Shown here piece after piece: positions 25,510-34,965 of a DNA stretch of 64,000 nt; positions within the stretch are counted from its first letter, which is position 1, and each line of letters starts with the position of its first letter. The position numbers and the translations under genes are program-made. Location of the stretch: contig NZ_WITC01000099.1 in assembly GCF_009601505.1 (NCBI RefSeq), positions 40,970 through 104,969 on the forward strand, in the 5' to 3' direction. The notes beneath the pieces were generated by a model. It was given only the letters and a program-made list of their open reading frames with translations. It was not told the origin of the DNA and made no database searches. This stretch comes from Sinorhizobium terangae (GTDB lineage: Bacteria; Pseudomonadota; Alphaproteobacteria; Rhizobiales; Rhizobiaceae).

Positions 25510-27315
25510 TTATCCCGGCAATCCGGCCCGCTCGAGGTCGGTGGCGAAGCGGTCGATGAAGTGTTCCGGCATGGCCGGAATGCCGCCGAAATAGAATTCG
25601 GCGCGCGCCTTTTCGAGCGTCATCTCCGGCCGGAATTTTAGAAGCTCGGTGAGCGCCGCAGGTGCCGCCCCGGCGTTGCCTTGGGCGCCGAGGACGGCCG
25701 TCAACACCATTGCCGGCCAGAATGTGGTGTTTTCCTGCCTGAGCGACGCGCGGGCGGCGGCTTCGGCCTCCGTGAGCCGGCCCGACTGGTAATGCGCGAT
25801 CGCAAGCATGTTGTAGAAAGTCCAGAGATGCGGATCGCGCGGGCTCAGCCGGAACGCCTCGTTGATTTCGGCGATGCCCTCCTCGGGGCGCTCGACGTAG
25901 CAAAGGGCTTGACCGAGGGCGAAGTGGCCTTGCGCAAAACTCGCGTCGAGTTCGAGCGCATTGCCCAGATATCTGATGCCGCGTTCCGGCTGGCCGCGCA
26001 GCGCCAACGCCCGGCCAAGCGCGAGATGGGCAGCGGGCTCCCGGCTGTCGAGCGCGATCGCCCGCTCCGCGAGCCGGATGGCATCGGCGATCCTTGCACC
26101 CCGCTCCTCTAGGGCGCCGTACCAGCCGAGCTGGATATGGACATAGGCGAGCCGCGCATAGGCCTGCGCGAATGCCGGATCGACGCTGGTTGCGCGTTCG
26201 AAGAGGTCCTTTGCTATCCTCAGGTCGTCGAGGTTGAACTTATAGAGGTGCCAGAGACCTTTCAGGTAGATGTCCCAGGCATCCATGTCGGCGGCCGTCT
26301 GCCCGCGCAGCGCGGCAAATTCGATCATGCCGAGCTCGGGCCCGACCGTTCCGGTGATCTCGCCGGCGATCTCGTCCTGGAGCACAAAGAGGTCGTCGAG
26401 TGTCCGGTCGTAGCGCTCCGCCCAGAGAAGGGTGGCGCTCTCCGCGCGCAGAAGCTGGGCGGTGATGCGGATGCGGTCTCCGGACCGCCGGACGCTGCCT
26501 TCGATCACGTATTTGACGCCGAGGTCTTCGGCCGCCTTCCGGACATCGACGGGCTTGCCCTTGTAGGCGAAGGAGGAGTTGCGGGCGACGACCTGCAGCC
26601 AGCGGCAGCGCGCGAGCGTGTGGATGAGCTCTTCAGTGAAGCCGTCGGCAAAATGCTCCTGTTCGTCGACGCTCGACAGGTTGATGAAAGGCAGTACGGC
26701 GATCGACGGCCGCTTGCGGTCGGGCAGGGTGCGAGCGGACGGGGGCCGGTCGGACCGCGCCTGTCTGTCGGCTCCAGCCGTCGTCGGGGTCTCGGACGCT
26801 TCGTCCGGCGTCCAGCGCCAGGCGCGAACGGCGTGGCGAATGTCGGCGAGCGTGCAGCGGCCGAGATCAGTCAAGGGGAGGTCGAGCTTTGCTCCGATAT
26901 GGTCGTGGACCTGTTGCGACAGGCAGATACCGCCCGGCGGGGCGATTTCCTGAAGCCGCGTGGCGACGATGACGCCGTCGCCATGGATGCCATCATCGTC
27001 GATTATGACGTCACCAAGATGAATGCCAATGCGTAAGTGCATGTGGCGGTCGGGGGCCACCGTCTCGTTGCGCCGGAGCATTGCCTGCTGGATCTCGAGC
27101 GCTGAGGCGACCGCCTCGACGACACTCGAGAACTCGGCGAGCAGGCCGTCGCCGATATACCTGACGACCCGCCCGCCGTGTCCGGCAATGGCGGGAAGAA
27201 TGACTTCCGTCTGGTGGGCCTTCAGCGCCGCGAACGTGCCGGCCTCGTCGTGCCGCATCATCCGGCTGTAGCCGGAAAAGTCCGCATCGAGGATTGCTGC
27301 CAGCCGCCGCTTCAT
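25510..27315 (-). CDS. Class III nucleotide cyclase-like protein with TolB-like and TPR regions (cyclase-TPR 1)
   Basis: The 601-residue protein has an N-terminal class III cyclase domain (about residues 1-170: AAILDADFSGYSRMM with the metal Asp, GDGLLAEFSS, RIGIHLGDVI). The transition-state position usually N in VNxAARL reads GVIVATRLQE, so Asn is replaced by Ile while Arg is kept, which may weaken cyclase activity. A TolB-N-like segment follows (SIAVLPFINLSSVDEQEHFA), then TPR-type repeats to the end. This architecture is common and multiplied in rhizobia. It has a sister at 47.8 kb on the other strand. Cytosolic; no membrane segment. Confidence 0.88.
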   Translation of the reverse strand: MKRRLAAILDADFSGYSRMMRHDEAGTFAALKAHQTEVILPAIAGHGGRVVRYIGDGLLAEFSSVVEAVASALEIQQAMLRRNETVAPDRHMHLRIGIHLGDVIIDDDGIHGDGVIVATRLQEIAPPGGICLSQQVHDHIGAKLDLPLTDLGRCTLADIRHAVRAWRWTPDEASETPTTAGADRQARSDRPPSARTLPDRKRPSIAVLPFINLSSVDEQEHFADGFTEELIHTLARCRWLQVVARNSSFAYKGKPVDVRKAAEDLGVKYVIEGSVRRSGDRIRITAQLLRAESATLLWAERYDRTLDDLFVLQDEIAGEITGTVGPELGMIEFAALRGQTAADMDAWDIYLKGLWHLYKFNLDDLRIAKDLFERATSVDPAFAQAYARLAYVHIQLGWYGALEERGARIADAIRLAERAIALDSREPAAHLALGRALALRGQPERGIRYLGNALELDASFAQGHFALGQALCYVERPEEGIAEINEAFRLSPRDPHLWTFYNMLAIAHYQSGRLTEAEAAARASLRQENTTFWPAMVLTAVLGAQGNAGAAPAALTELLKFRPEMTLEKARAEFYFGGIPAMPEHFIDRFATDLERAGLPG

Positions 27316-27327
27316 GCGCTCCGTCTC

Positions 27328-27373
27328 CTACAGCGCACTTGCGTCCGTTCAGGCGCTCGAAGGCCGCTGTAGC
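27328..27373. repeat. CTACAGCG/CGCTGTAG half element (RIME-like, partial, copy 5)
   Basis: CTACAGCG at the left and CGCTGTAG at the right enclose a diverged inner part. It resembles only the second palindrome of the RIME-like family and lies 13 bases upstream of the cyclase-TPR 1 start. Confidence 0.45.
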
Positions 27374-27519
27374 ATTTAGATCGCCCCCAAAATTTAGGGA
27401 GACTTGCTGTGGAAGAGTAACAATCGCAGCATCGGGAGTCCATGAAGGCAGGCGCTGCTACGGAGCTTGTTCGATCAGCGACGGCGCAAAGCATGTGAGG
27501 AACCGGGCGATAGCGCAGT

Positions 27520-28854
27520 TCAACGCCCGCCTGCCGGTGTCACACGCCAGATTGTGTTGCCGACGTCGTCGGCGACCAGTAGGGCGCCTTTCCTGTCGAT
27601 CGCCACGCCGACCGGGCGCCCCGCCGCCTTGTCGTCCCTGTCGATGAAACCGGTCAGCACGTCCTTCGGCGGGCCAGCGGGCTTGCCATTGCGGAAGGGT
27701 ACGAAGATCACCTTGTAGCCGCTGCGCACGCTGCGGTTCCACGAGCCGTGCTGACCGACAAAGGCGCCGTTGCTGTAGTCCGGCCCGAGCCGCGCGCCGT
27801 TGGCGAATGTCAGCCCCAGCGAGGCGGTGTGGGCGCCGAGCGCATAGTCGGGCTTGATCGCCTTCTCGACAAGGTCCGGGCGCGGTGGCTTCACGCGCTC
27901 GTCGACATTCTGGCCGAAATAGCTGTAGGGCCACCCGTAAAAGCCGCCGGCACGCACGGAAGTCATGTAATCCGGCACGAGGTCGTCACCGAGCTCGTCG
28001 CGCTCGTTGACCGCGACCCAGAGCCTGCCGTCGTCCGGGTTCCACGAAAGCCCGTTCGGGTTCCTGAGGCCCGAGGCGAAGACGCGAGCGCGGCGGCTCG
28101 CAAGATCGACCTCCAGAACGGCGGCGCGGTTTCGCTCTGCCTCGATGCCGTTCTCGCCGACATTGCTGTTCGATCCGACGGTGACGTAGAGCTTGCGGCC
28201 GTCGCGGCTGGCGATGACGTCCTTGGTCCAGTGATGGTTGAGGTTGCCCGCGGGCAGGTCGATGATCTTCTCGGGCGCCGCTCTCATCCGGGCCTGGCCC
28301 TCGGAATAGGGAAAGGCGACGACGGCATCGGTGTTGGCGACGTAAAGTCTGCCTTTCGAAAGTGTCATCCCGAAGGGTGAGTTGAGACCCTCGATGAAGG
28401 TACTGCGCTTGTCGGCGACACCGTCGCCGTTGGTATCACGCAGGAGCGTGATGCGGTTGGCGCTCTCGGTGGCGGCGCCAGCCCGCTTCTGGGCCTGGTC
28501 CGTGAAGACCTTCTTGATGCTGAAATATTCGTCGTGTTTGGCGGGAGCATTGCTTTCGGCGACCAGCACGTCGCCGTTCGGCAGGACATGCAGCCAGCGC
28601 GGATGGTCAAGGTCGCCGGCAAAGGCGTTCACCTTCAGCCCGCGTGCTGCCTTCGGCTTCGCGCCATTCGGCCAGCCCTTGGCTTCCGCGATGTTGACCG
28701 TCGGGATCAGCGTGCGGCTGGGCGCCGGCAGTTTTGGGTGGGGACCGTAGCCACCGCTCTGCTCCACGCGTCCTTGTGCCGAAACGCCGGCGCAAGCCGT
28801 GACGAGCGCACCATTGAGGACGATAACTGCAATTCTAAGCGAACCGATTTTCAT
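27520..28854 (-). CDS. PQQ-dependent sugar (sorbosone-type) dehydrogenase-like lipoprotein
   Basis: The 444-residue protein begins with a signal sequence ending in a lipobox-like LVTAC (Cys about residue 21). The body is a beta-propeller of the soluble glucose/sorbosone dehydrogenase family: LDHPRWLHVLPNGDVLVAES, ITLLRDTNGDGVAD, GLNSPFGMTLSKGRLYVAN, FASGLRNPNGLSWNPDDG and GGFYGWPYSYFGQN. Such enzymes oxidise sugars or sorbosone with PQQ in the periplasm; the cofactor is inferred from the family. Monocistronic, on the minus strand, divergent from the TRAP operon. Confidence 0.85.
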   Translation of the reverse strand: MKIGSLRIAVIVLNGALVTACAGVSAQGRVEQSGGYGPHPKLPAPSRTLIPTVNIAEAKGWPNGAKPKAARGLKVNAFAGDLDHPRWLHVLPNGDVLVAESNAPAKHDEYFSIKKVFTDQAQKRAGAATESANRITLLRDTNGDGVADKRSTFIEGLNSPFGMTLSKGRLYVANTDAVVAFPYSEGQARMRAAPEKIIDLPAGNLNHHWTKDVIASRDGRKLYVTVGSNSNVGENGIEAERNRAAVLEVDLASRRARVFASGLRNPNGLSWNPDDGRLWVAVNERDELGDDLVPDYMTSVRAGGFYGWPYSYFGQNVDERVKPPRPDLVEKAIKPDYALGAHTASLGLTFANGARLGPDYSNGAFVGQHGSWNRSVRSGYKVIFVPFRNGKPAGPPKDVLTGFIDRDDKAAGRPVGVAIDRKGALLVADDVGNTIWRVTPAGGR

Positions 28855-29039
28855 CTTGCGTCCTCCAAACGGGGTAAACTCACACCTCGGAATAAGACAA
28901 AATGCCGCTCCCCATTATTCCTCACCTCATTCCTAATAGCGGCGCCCGGCCATCGTTCCCTGCAATCTTTGCGTGGGGCGCGATTGAGGAGTATTCTTCG
29001 ATGCCTGGGCGAAAAAGCCTATGTTTTCGGGAGGAAAAG

Positions 29040-30182
29040 ATGAAACGCAGAACCCAGTTCGGGGGGAGGACGTCGCGTCGCAAATTCCTGAGCGGCGCAG
29101 CAATGGCCGGGGCGGCAATGGTGGCTGCGCCGAGTGTCGTCAAGGCACAGGGGCCGGTGAACATGCGCTGGCAGAGCACCTGGCCTTCGAAGGACATCTT
29201 TCACGAATTCGCACTCGATTTCGCCAAGAAGGTCAACGACATGACCGGCGGCGACCTCAAGATCGAGGTGCTGCCGGCGGGCGCCGTTGTGCCGGCATTC
29301 GGCCTGCTCGATGCCGTCTCGGAAGGGACGCTCGATGGCGGCCACGGCGTACTCGTGTATCACTACGGCAAGCAGACCGCGCTCGCACTCTGGGGCTCCG
29401 GCCCGGGCTTCGCCATGGATGCCAACATGCTGCTCGCCTGGCACAAATACGGTGGCGGCAAGGAATTGCTGGCAAAGCTTTATGAATCGATCGGCGCCAA
29501 TGTCGTATCGTTCCCCTATGGGCCGATGCCGACACAGCCGCTCGGCTGGTTCAAGAAGCCGGTGTCGAAGGCCGAGGACTTGCAGGGTCTGAAGTTCCGC
29601 ACGGTCGGCATCTCGATCGACGTTTTCACCGGTCTCGGTGCGGCCGTCAACGCGTTGCCGGGCGGCGAAATCGTCGCGGCACTCGACCGTGGCCTGCTCG
29701 ACGCCGCGGAGTTCAACAATGCCTCGTCCGACCGCGTGCTGGGTTTCCCCGACGTCTCGAAGGTCTGCATGCTGCAGAGCTACCACCAGAATGCCGAGCA
29801 ATTCGAGATCCTGTTCAACAAGCCGAAATACGAGGGACTGCCCGACCAGATGAAGGCGATCATCACCAACGCGGTCGAGGCGGCGTCACAGGACATGGCC
29901 TGGAAGGCGATCGACCGCTATTCGCAGGACTATGTGGCGATGCAGACCACCGACAAGGTCAAGTTCTACAAGACACCGGATGCGATCCTCAAAAAGCAAC
30001 TGGAAGTTTATGACGAGGTGGTGAAAAAGAAGGCCGGAGAAAACCCGCTGTTCAGGGAGATCCTGCAATCACAGATCGCTTTCGCCGAGCGGGCAACGCG
30101 ATGGGAACAGGACACCGTCGTCGGCCGGCGGATGGCGTTCGACCACTATTTCGGCCAGGAGGGTGTGGCCAAGGAGCTTTAG
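29040..30182 (+). CDS. TRAP transporter substrate-binding protein (DctP family)
   Basis: The 380-residue protein has a twin-arginine signal (TSRRKFLSGAAMAGAAMVAA) and probable cleavage at VVKAQ, so it is likely exported folded by Tat. The body shows TRAP features: QSTWPSKDIFHEFALDF, the ligand-gripping Arg region GLKFRTVGISIDVFTGLGA, and LPGGEIVAALDRGLLDAAEF. The size and Tat leader resemble the TakP type that binds 2-oxo acids. GGGAGGAAAAG precedes the ATG. Followed by a strong hairpin and then dctQ/dctM-like genes. Confidence 0.9.
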   Translation: MKRRTQFGGRTSRRKFLSGAAMAGAAMVAAPSVVKAQGPVNMRWQSTWPSKDIFHEFALDFAKKVNDMTGGDLKIEVLPAGAVVPAFGLLDAVSEGTLDGGHGVLVYHYGKQTALALWGSGPGFAMDANMLLAWHKYGGGKELLAKLYESIGANVVSFPYGPMPTQPLGWFKKPVSKAEDLQGLKFRTVGISIDVFTGLGAAVNALPGGEIVAALDRGLLDAAEFNNASSDRVLGFPDVSKVCMLQSYHQNAEQFEILFNKPKYEGLPDQMKAIITNAVEAASQDMAWKAIDRYSQDYVAMQTTDKVKFYKTPDAILKKQLEVYDEVVKKKAGENPLFREILQSQIAFAERATRWEQDTVVGRRMAFDHYFGQEGVAKEL

Positions 30183-30190
30183 TTTGAGAG

Positions 30191-30216
30191 GGTCTTGGGC
30201 TTCCAGGCCCAAGACC
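30191..30216 (+). promoter_or_regulatory. Intercistronic hairpin after the TRAP binding-protein gene
   Basis: GGTCTTGGGC and GCCCAAGACC form a perfect 10-bp stem with a 6-base loop and no U-tract, 8 bases after the stop codon. Such stems often protect the 5' message and raise binding-protein levels over the membrane subunits. Confidence 0.7.
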
Positions 30217-30300
30217 GCAACGTCACCGATTGCAAATTGCAATAAGAGAGAGCGGTGATGCGGCCACGGCTGCGTCTGCCGCCGCCGTGGGAGGCGCGGG

Positions 30301-30969
30301 GTGAACGTTCAGCATATTCTCCTGAGAATAGATGCGATCAGCGTCTGGATCGGCAAGGCTTCCGCCTGGCTGATCATCGGCCTGATGACGCTCGTCTGCG
30401 TCGAGGTCGTCAAGCGCTACATCCTCAACATGCCGACGGCATGGATCTTCGACGCCAGCAATATGTTTTACGGCACGTTGTTCATGCTTGCCGGCGCCTA
30501 TGCGCTGGCGCAGAACGCCCATGTGCGCGGCGATTTTCTCTATAGTTCGCTTAGGCCCCGCACGCAGGCAGTGCTCGACCTCTTGCTTTACATCCTGTTC
30601 TTCCTGCCCGGCGTCGCCGCCCTGATCTATGCCGGCTACGACTACGCGGCGCTCTCCTGGCGGATCGGCGAGCATTCGACCGTGACGGCGGAGGGGCCGC
30701 CGATCTACTATTTCAAGACGGTCATCCCAATCGCGGGCGCGCTGGTGATGCTGCAGGGGCTTGGCGAGATCGCGCGATGCGTCCTTTGTATCAGGACCGG
30801 GGAGTGGCCGGAGCGGCTGCGTGACGTCGAGGAGATCGACGTGGTCGCCGAGCAGCTCGCGCACAGCGAATATGTCGATCTGGAAGCCCGCGAAGCGGCG
30901 ATCGAGCGGGCGCAAAACATCGAAAAGGCGGCCCGGCAACGGGGAATGGGGGGAGAGGTCGAACCGTGA
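30301..30969 (+). CDS. TRAP transporter small permease (DctQ family)
   Basis: The 222-residue protein has four predicted membrane helices, with the DctQ-type segments VEVVKRYILNMPTAWIFD and LAGAYALAQNAHVRGDFLY. The C-terminal 50 residues are a charged cytoplasmic tail rich in Glu/Arg. It starts with GTG behind GGAGGCGCGGG and its stop overlaps the start of the next gene by 4 bases (GTGA), showing coupling with the large permease. Confidence 0.9.
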   Translation: MNVQHILLRIDAISVWIGKASAWLIIGLMTLVCVEVVKRYILNMPTAWIFDASNMFYGTLFMLAGAYALAQNAHVRGDFLYSSLRPRTQAVLDLLLYILFFLPGVAALIYAGYDYAALSWRIGEHSTVTAEGPPIYYFKTVIPIAGALVMLQGLGEIARCVLCIRTGEWPERLRDVEEIDVVAEQLAHSEYVDLEAREAAIERAQNIEKAARQRGMGGEVEP

Positions 30970-32708
30970 GCGATCAGTTCCTCGGACTGACGATGCTGGT
31001 GCTCATCGTCGTCGTCATCATCATGGGCTTTCCGACCGCCTTCACGCTGATGGGGCTCGGCATGCTGTTCGGCTTCTACGCCTTCTACAATCCGGCCGAG
31101 CACTGGATCGACAACCGCGTCTTCGACCTGATGGTCCAGCGGACCTATGGGGCGATGACCAACGACGTGCTGATCTCTATCCCGCTCTTCGTGCTGATGG
31201 GCTATGTGATGGAGCGCGGCGCGCTGGTCGACAAGATGTTCTACAGCATCCAGCTTTCGTTCCGGCGGGTGCCGGCGTCGCTCGCCGTCGCGACGCTGAT
31301 CGTCTGCACCTTCTGGGGCATCGCCAGCGGTCTCGTCGGCGCCGTGGTAGTGCTGATGGGCGTGATCGCCATGAGCCCGATGCTGCGCGCCGGCTACGAC
31401 GTCAAGCTTGCCTCCGGGGTGATCACCGCGGGCGGCACGCTCGGGATCCTCATCCCGCCGTCGGTGATGATCATCGTCTATGCGGCGGTGGCGGGGCAGT
31501 CTGTCGTCAAGCTCTATGCCGCCACGATGTTGCCGGGCTTCTTCCTGTCGTTCCTCTATCTCGCTTATATACTCGGCTGGGCGGCGATCAATCCGAAGAT
31601 CGCGCCGACGCTACCCGAGGAGCAGACGCGGGTTCCGGTGTCTGCCTGGATGCCCAAACTGCAGGCCGCCTATTCGCCAAACATGCTGGCCGGGCTTTTC
31701 CGCGCACTGGTCTCGCCGGCGAAGGCGCTGGCGCTGGAGACCGGCGAGGGGCGACTGACCTATTGGCGGCTCGTCAAGAACTTCGCGGCGGCGCTCGTGC
31801 CATTCTCGCTGACTGCCTTCACCCTCGCGCTGGTATGGTGGTATGCCGTCATCCATCCGCAGGCCACGGCCGAGGCGGAAGCGCCGGAGGGGCTGGAGCA
31901 GTTGGGCGCGCCCGCCGCCGATAGCGGACCGGCGGTCGTCAACGGGCCGACGACTGCCTTCTATGTGTCCTTCGGTATCACCGCAGCCATCGCTGCCCTG
32001 GTCCTCATCCGCTACTATCGCAACATGAGCGCGGAGCGGCTTCAGGTGATGAAGCTGCTCGCCTCCTCCGTCATGCCGCTCGGCATTCTCACCGTCGTCG
32101 TGCTCGCCGTCATCCTGTTCGGCATCACGACCGCAACCGAGTCCGCGGCGGTCGGCGCCGCCGGCGCCTTCCTGCTTGCCTTCCAGGCCCGCACACTCAA
32201 CTGGCAACGCACCAAGGAGGCGGTGTTCCTGACTGCGAAGACCACGGCCATGGTGTGCTGGCTCTTCGTAGGCTCAGCACTCTTCTCCGCCGTCTTCGCC
32301 ATCCTCGGCGGGCAGGCGCTGATCGAGCAATGGGTGCTCGCGCTCGATCTCACGCCCCATCAGTTCATGTTCCTGTCGCAGGCGATCATCTTCCTTCTCG
32401 GCTGGCCGCTCGAATGGACCGAGATCATCATCATCTTCGTGCCGATCTTCCTGCCGATGCTGAGGCACTTCGACATCGACCCGGTGCTCTGGGGCGTTCT
32501 CGTCTTCGTCAACCTGCAGGCGGCCTTCCTGTCGCCGCCGGTGGCGATGTCGGCCTACTATCTCAAAGGCGTTTCGCCGCCGCATGTCACCCTGAACCAG
32601 ATCTTTGCCGGCATGATGCCCTACATGCTGATCGTCATCCTTTGCATGATCATCATGTATCTCTGGCCCGGCATGACGCTCTGGCTGCCGGAATATCTCT
32701 ACGGTTGA
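30966..32708 (+). CDS. TRAP transporter large permease (DctM family)
   Basis: The 580-residue protein has about 12-14 membrane helices with typical DctM signatures: GFPTAFTLMGLGM, DVLISIPLFVLMGYVMERG, AGGTLGILIPPSVMIIVYAAV and the C-terminal ALLSPPV-like FLSPPVAMSAYYLKG. It is about 150 residues longer than a minimal DctM because of a central hydrophilic insert (about residues 205-345) containing one extra hydrophobic segment pair. It works with the P and Q subunits to import organic acids with Na+ or H+. Confidence 0.92.
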   Translation: MSDQFLGLTMLVLIVVVIIMGFPTAFTLMGLGMLFGFYAFYNPAEHWIDNRVFDLMVQRTYGAMTNDVLISIPLFVLMGYVMERGALVDKMFYSIQLSFRRVPASLAVATLIVCTFWGIASGLVGAVVVLMGVIAMSPMLRAGYDVKLASGVITAGGTLGILIPPSVMIIVYAAVAGQSVVKLYAATMLPGFFLSFLYLAYILGWAAINPKIAPTLPEEQTRVPVSAWMPKLQAAYSPNMLAGLFRALVSPAKALALETGEGRLTYWRLVKNFAAALVPFSLTAFTLALVWWYAVIHPQATAEAEAPEGLEQLGAPAADSGPAVVNGPTTAFYVSFGITAAIAALVLIRYYRNMSAERLQVMKLLASSVMPLGILTVVVLAVILFGITTATESAAVGAAGAFLLAFQARTLNWQRTKEAVFLTAKTTAMVCWLFVGSALFSAVFAILGGQALIEQWVLALDLTPHQFMFLSQAIIFLLGWPLEWTEIIIIFVPIFLPMLRHFDIDPVLWGVLVFVNLQAAFLSPPVAMSAYYLKGVSPPHVTLNQIFAGMMPYMLIVILCMIIMYLWPGMTLWLPEYLYG

Positions 32709-32800
32709 GCGCGGGTGGCGTTTCGGCCTGCGCTACTGTAGTGAGAAAATTGGACGGCCGCGACATATTCTGTTCGCGGCCGACGGCATTCGTTCTCCCC

Positions 32801-34036
32801 TTACGCTGGCAATGGCGCCGGCTCGGCGTTGGCCTTGGGGAAGGGCCTGAAGGTCAAGGCAATCAGGAAGGCGCCAATACCGATGCCCCAGGCGCCGATA
32901 TAGAGCCAACCGTAGCTCGCGAAGGTGTCGTAGATCAGGCCGCCGGCCAAGGGACCGGTGGCCATCCCCAAGCTGCCGGCCATTGCCGTTCCGCCGATGA
33001 CGGTGCCCATCATGCGCAGCGGAAAATTCTCGCGGGCGATCACGGCGTAGAGCGGCATGATGCCGGCGTAGATGAAGCCGAACACCGCCGCCACGGCATA
33101 AAACGCTCCGAGATCGCGGACGAAAAAATAGGCCAGTGCGCCGAATGCTTGCAGCAAAAGCCCTGAGACCAGGACGCGCTTGGCGCCGAACCGGTCTCCG
33201 AAAAGACCGAAAGCGACGCGGCCACCCATGCCGGCCAGTCCTTCCACGCTGTAGATCGAGACCGCGGCGATCATCGGGATGCCGCAGCTGATCGCGTAAC
33301 TCACCGTGTGAAAGATCGGGCCCGAGTGCGTGGCGCAACAGAAGAAGTTCGTCAGAAACAGGATGATGAACTGGGGCGATCTTACCGCCTGTGCCACGGA
33401 CATGTCGGACCGCTCTCCGTCGGAGGAGGCGACGGCATTTTGGCTTTCGAGAGCGGGCGGGCGGCGCACGAGCAGTGCGACCGGGATCATCACGGCCCCG
33501 GTCAGGGCAGCGATGATCAGGAGAGAGGTTCTCCAATCATAGATGGTGACGAGCCAGGCTGCGAAGGGCGACATGGTCATGGGCGCCATGCCCATGCCGG
33601 CCGACACGAGAGACACGGCAAGGCTGCGCTGCGTGTCGAACCAGCCGGTGACGCAGGCCATCATCGGGGCGAAGATCGCGGCGGTTGCGCCACCGAAAGC
33701 CAGACCGAAGACGAGTTGAAACTCGATAAGCGAAGTCGCCTGGCTCGCCAGCGCAAGCGCTGCGGCCAAGACAGCCGAGCCGATCGATACGACAAGACGA
33801 GGGCCCCAGCGGTCCGACAGACTACCCCAGATCATGCTCGCGAGCGCCATCGCGATAAACCCGATGGTCATGGCACTGGAAACACCGGTGACGGACCACC
33901 CGGTCTCCTCGGAAATGGGCCGGAGAAAAACCGGCAGCGAAAACATGGCGCCGATCGCGATGCAGCCCAACAGGCCGCCGGCGGCGACAATTACCCAGCG
34001 ATATGGACTTTGCTTCTGAATATGCGCATTCGACAT
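32801..34036 (-). CDS. Major facilitator superfamily transporter (monocarboxylate/OxlT-like)
   Basis: The 411-residue protein has 12 predicted helices, with MFS loop 2-3 motif GSLSDRWGPRLVVSIG and the repeated GDRFGAKRVLVSG after helix 8. Sequence style (RPISEETGWSVTGVSSA, MGMAPMTMSPFAAWLV) is that of the oxalate/formate and monocarboxylate porter branch. Convergent with the TRAP operon. Substrate unknown; an organic acid is the likeliest guess. Confidence 0.9.
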   Translation of the reverse strand: MSNAHIQKQSPYRWVIVAAGGLLGCIAIGAMFSLPVFLRPISEETGWSVTGVSSAMTIGFIAMALASMIWGSLSDRWGPRLVVSIGSAVLAAALALASQATSLIEFQLVFGLAFGGATAAIFAPMMACVTGWFDTQRSLAVSLVSAGMGMAPMTMSPFAAWLVTIYDWRTSLLIIAALTGAVMIPVALLVRRPPALESQNAVASSDGERSDMSVAQAVRSPQFIILFLTNFFCCATHSGPIFHTVSYAISCGIPMIAAVSIYSVEGLAGMGGRVAFGLFGDRFGAKRVLVSGLLLQAFGALAYFFVRDLGAFYAVAAVFGFIYAGIMPLYAVIARENFPLRMMGTVIGGTAMAGSLGMATGPLAGGLIYDTFASYGWLYIGAWGIGIGAFLIALTFRPFPKANAEPAPLPA

Positions 34037-34162
34037 GGAAAGACCTCGCGGAAAAATTGGCGACGCCGCGCCTCGGAAGGGCGGCGCTTCTCAAAGACGA
34101 ACGAGTTGCTTGAAAATCGACATGCCTCAAAAAAGAATCTGCAGCTGGCGCAGCGCCCAGGC

Positions 34163-34795
34163 TTACCTCGGCCTCCGTACGGCTCTGATCTTCCCGGCGC
34201 TTCCACCGCCGCAGAAGAAGCGATCTCCGCCGTCGGACTCAAGTCCGGACACGCCCATACCGGGCGGCATGTCGAGGCGCTCCAGAACCGCGCCCGTCTG
34301 GGGATCGATACGCCGGACATCGGCCCCGTCGCCTTCCCAGGTGCCGTGCCAGAGCTCGCCATCGATCCAGGTTACGCCGGTGACGACGCGGTTCGACTCG
34401 ATGGTGCGGAGGACCTCGCCTGTTTCGGGATCGATCTGGTGGATCCTGCGGCCACGGTGCTGACCCACCCAAAGCGTGCCTTCGGCCCAGGCGAGCCCTG
34501 AGTCACCACCGCCGCCCGGTGCCGGGATTGTCGCGAGCACACGGCCGGTCTGCGGATCGATTTTCTGGATGCGATCCTCGGCGATCTGGAAGAGGTGCCG
34601 ACCGTCGAAAGCGGTCCCCGCATGGGCGGCGACATCGATCGAGCGCGTGATTTGGCCGCTTTCCGGATCCACGGCGTTCAGCTTTTCGCCGGAGGCGAAC
34701 CAGACCTGATGACCGTCGAAGGTGACGCCATGCACCTGCTCTGCTTCCGGGAAGGGACCGTATTCACGAAGAATTTCGGCGGCGGATCGTTTCAT
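34163..34795 (-). CDS. Beta-propeller (YVTN/Vgb-like) cytosolic protein
   Basis: The 210-residue product is built of about five repeated blades, each near 40 residues, of the form GTLWVGQHRGRRIHQIDPET, so it is a small propeller of the glutamine-cyclotransferase-like/Vgb type. No signal peptide is seen. The start at 34795 is chosen because AGGAGGAAATC lies directly before it; longer in-frame starts lack a site. The end GGGSAGKIRAVRRPR is abrupt but plausible. Function unknown. Confidence 0.65.
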   Translation of the reverse strand: MKRSAAEILREYGPFPEAEQVHGVTFDGHQVWFASGEKLNAVDPESGQITRSIDVAAHAGTAFDGRHLFQIAEDRIQKIDPQTGRVLATIPAPGGGGDSGLAWAEGTLWVGQHRGRRIHQIDPETGEVLRTIESNRVVTGVTWIDGELWHGTWEGDGADVRRIDPQTGAVLERLDMPPGMGVSGLESDGGDRFFCGGGSAGKIRAVRRPR

Positions 34796-34965
34796 GATTT
34801 CCTCCTGGGACATGATTTCCTGCAGCATGGCACGAAGCCCGCCGCACCTTTGGTTTACATCGGTCCGATGGGCGAACATCGCTGCAGCCGGAAGCCTGCT
34901 GAAAAGTATCCGTCTTAATCCAGCTTGCAGCAATCCGGCCGTGACCGATGAGATCGCCGACCAAA

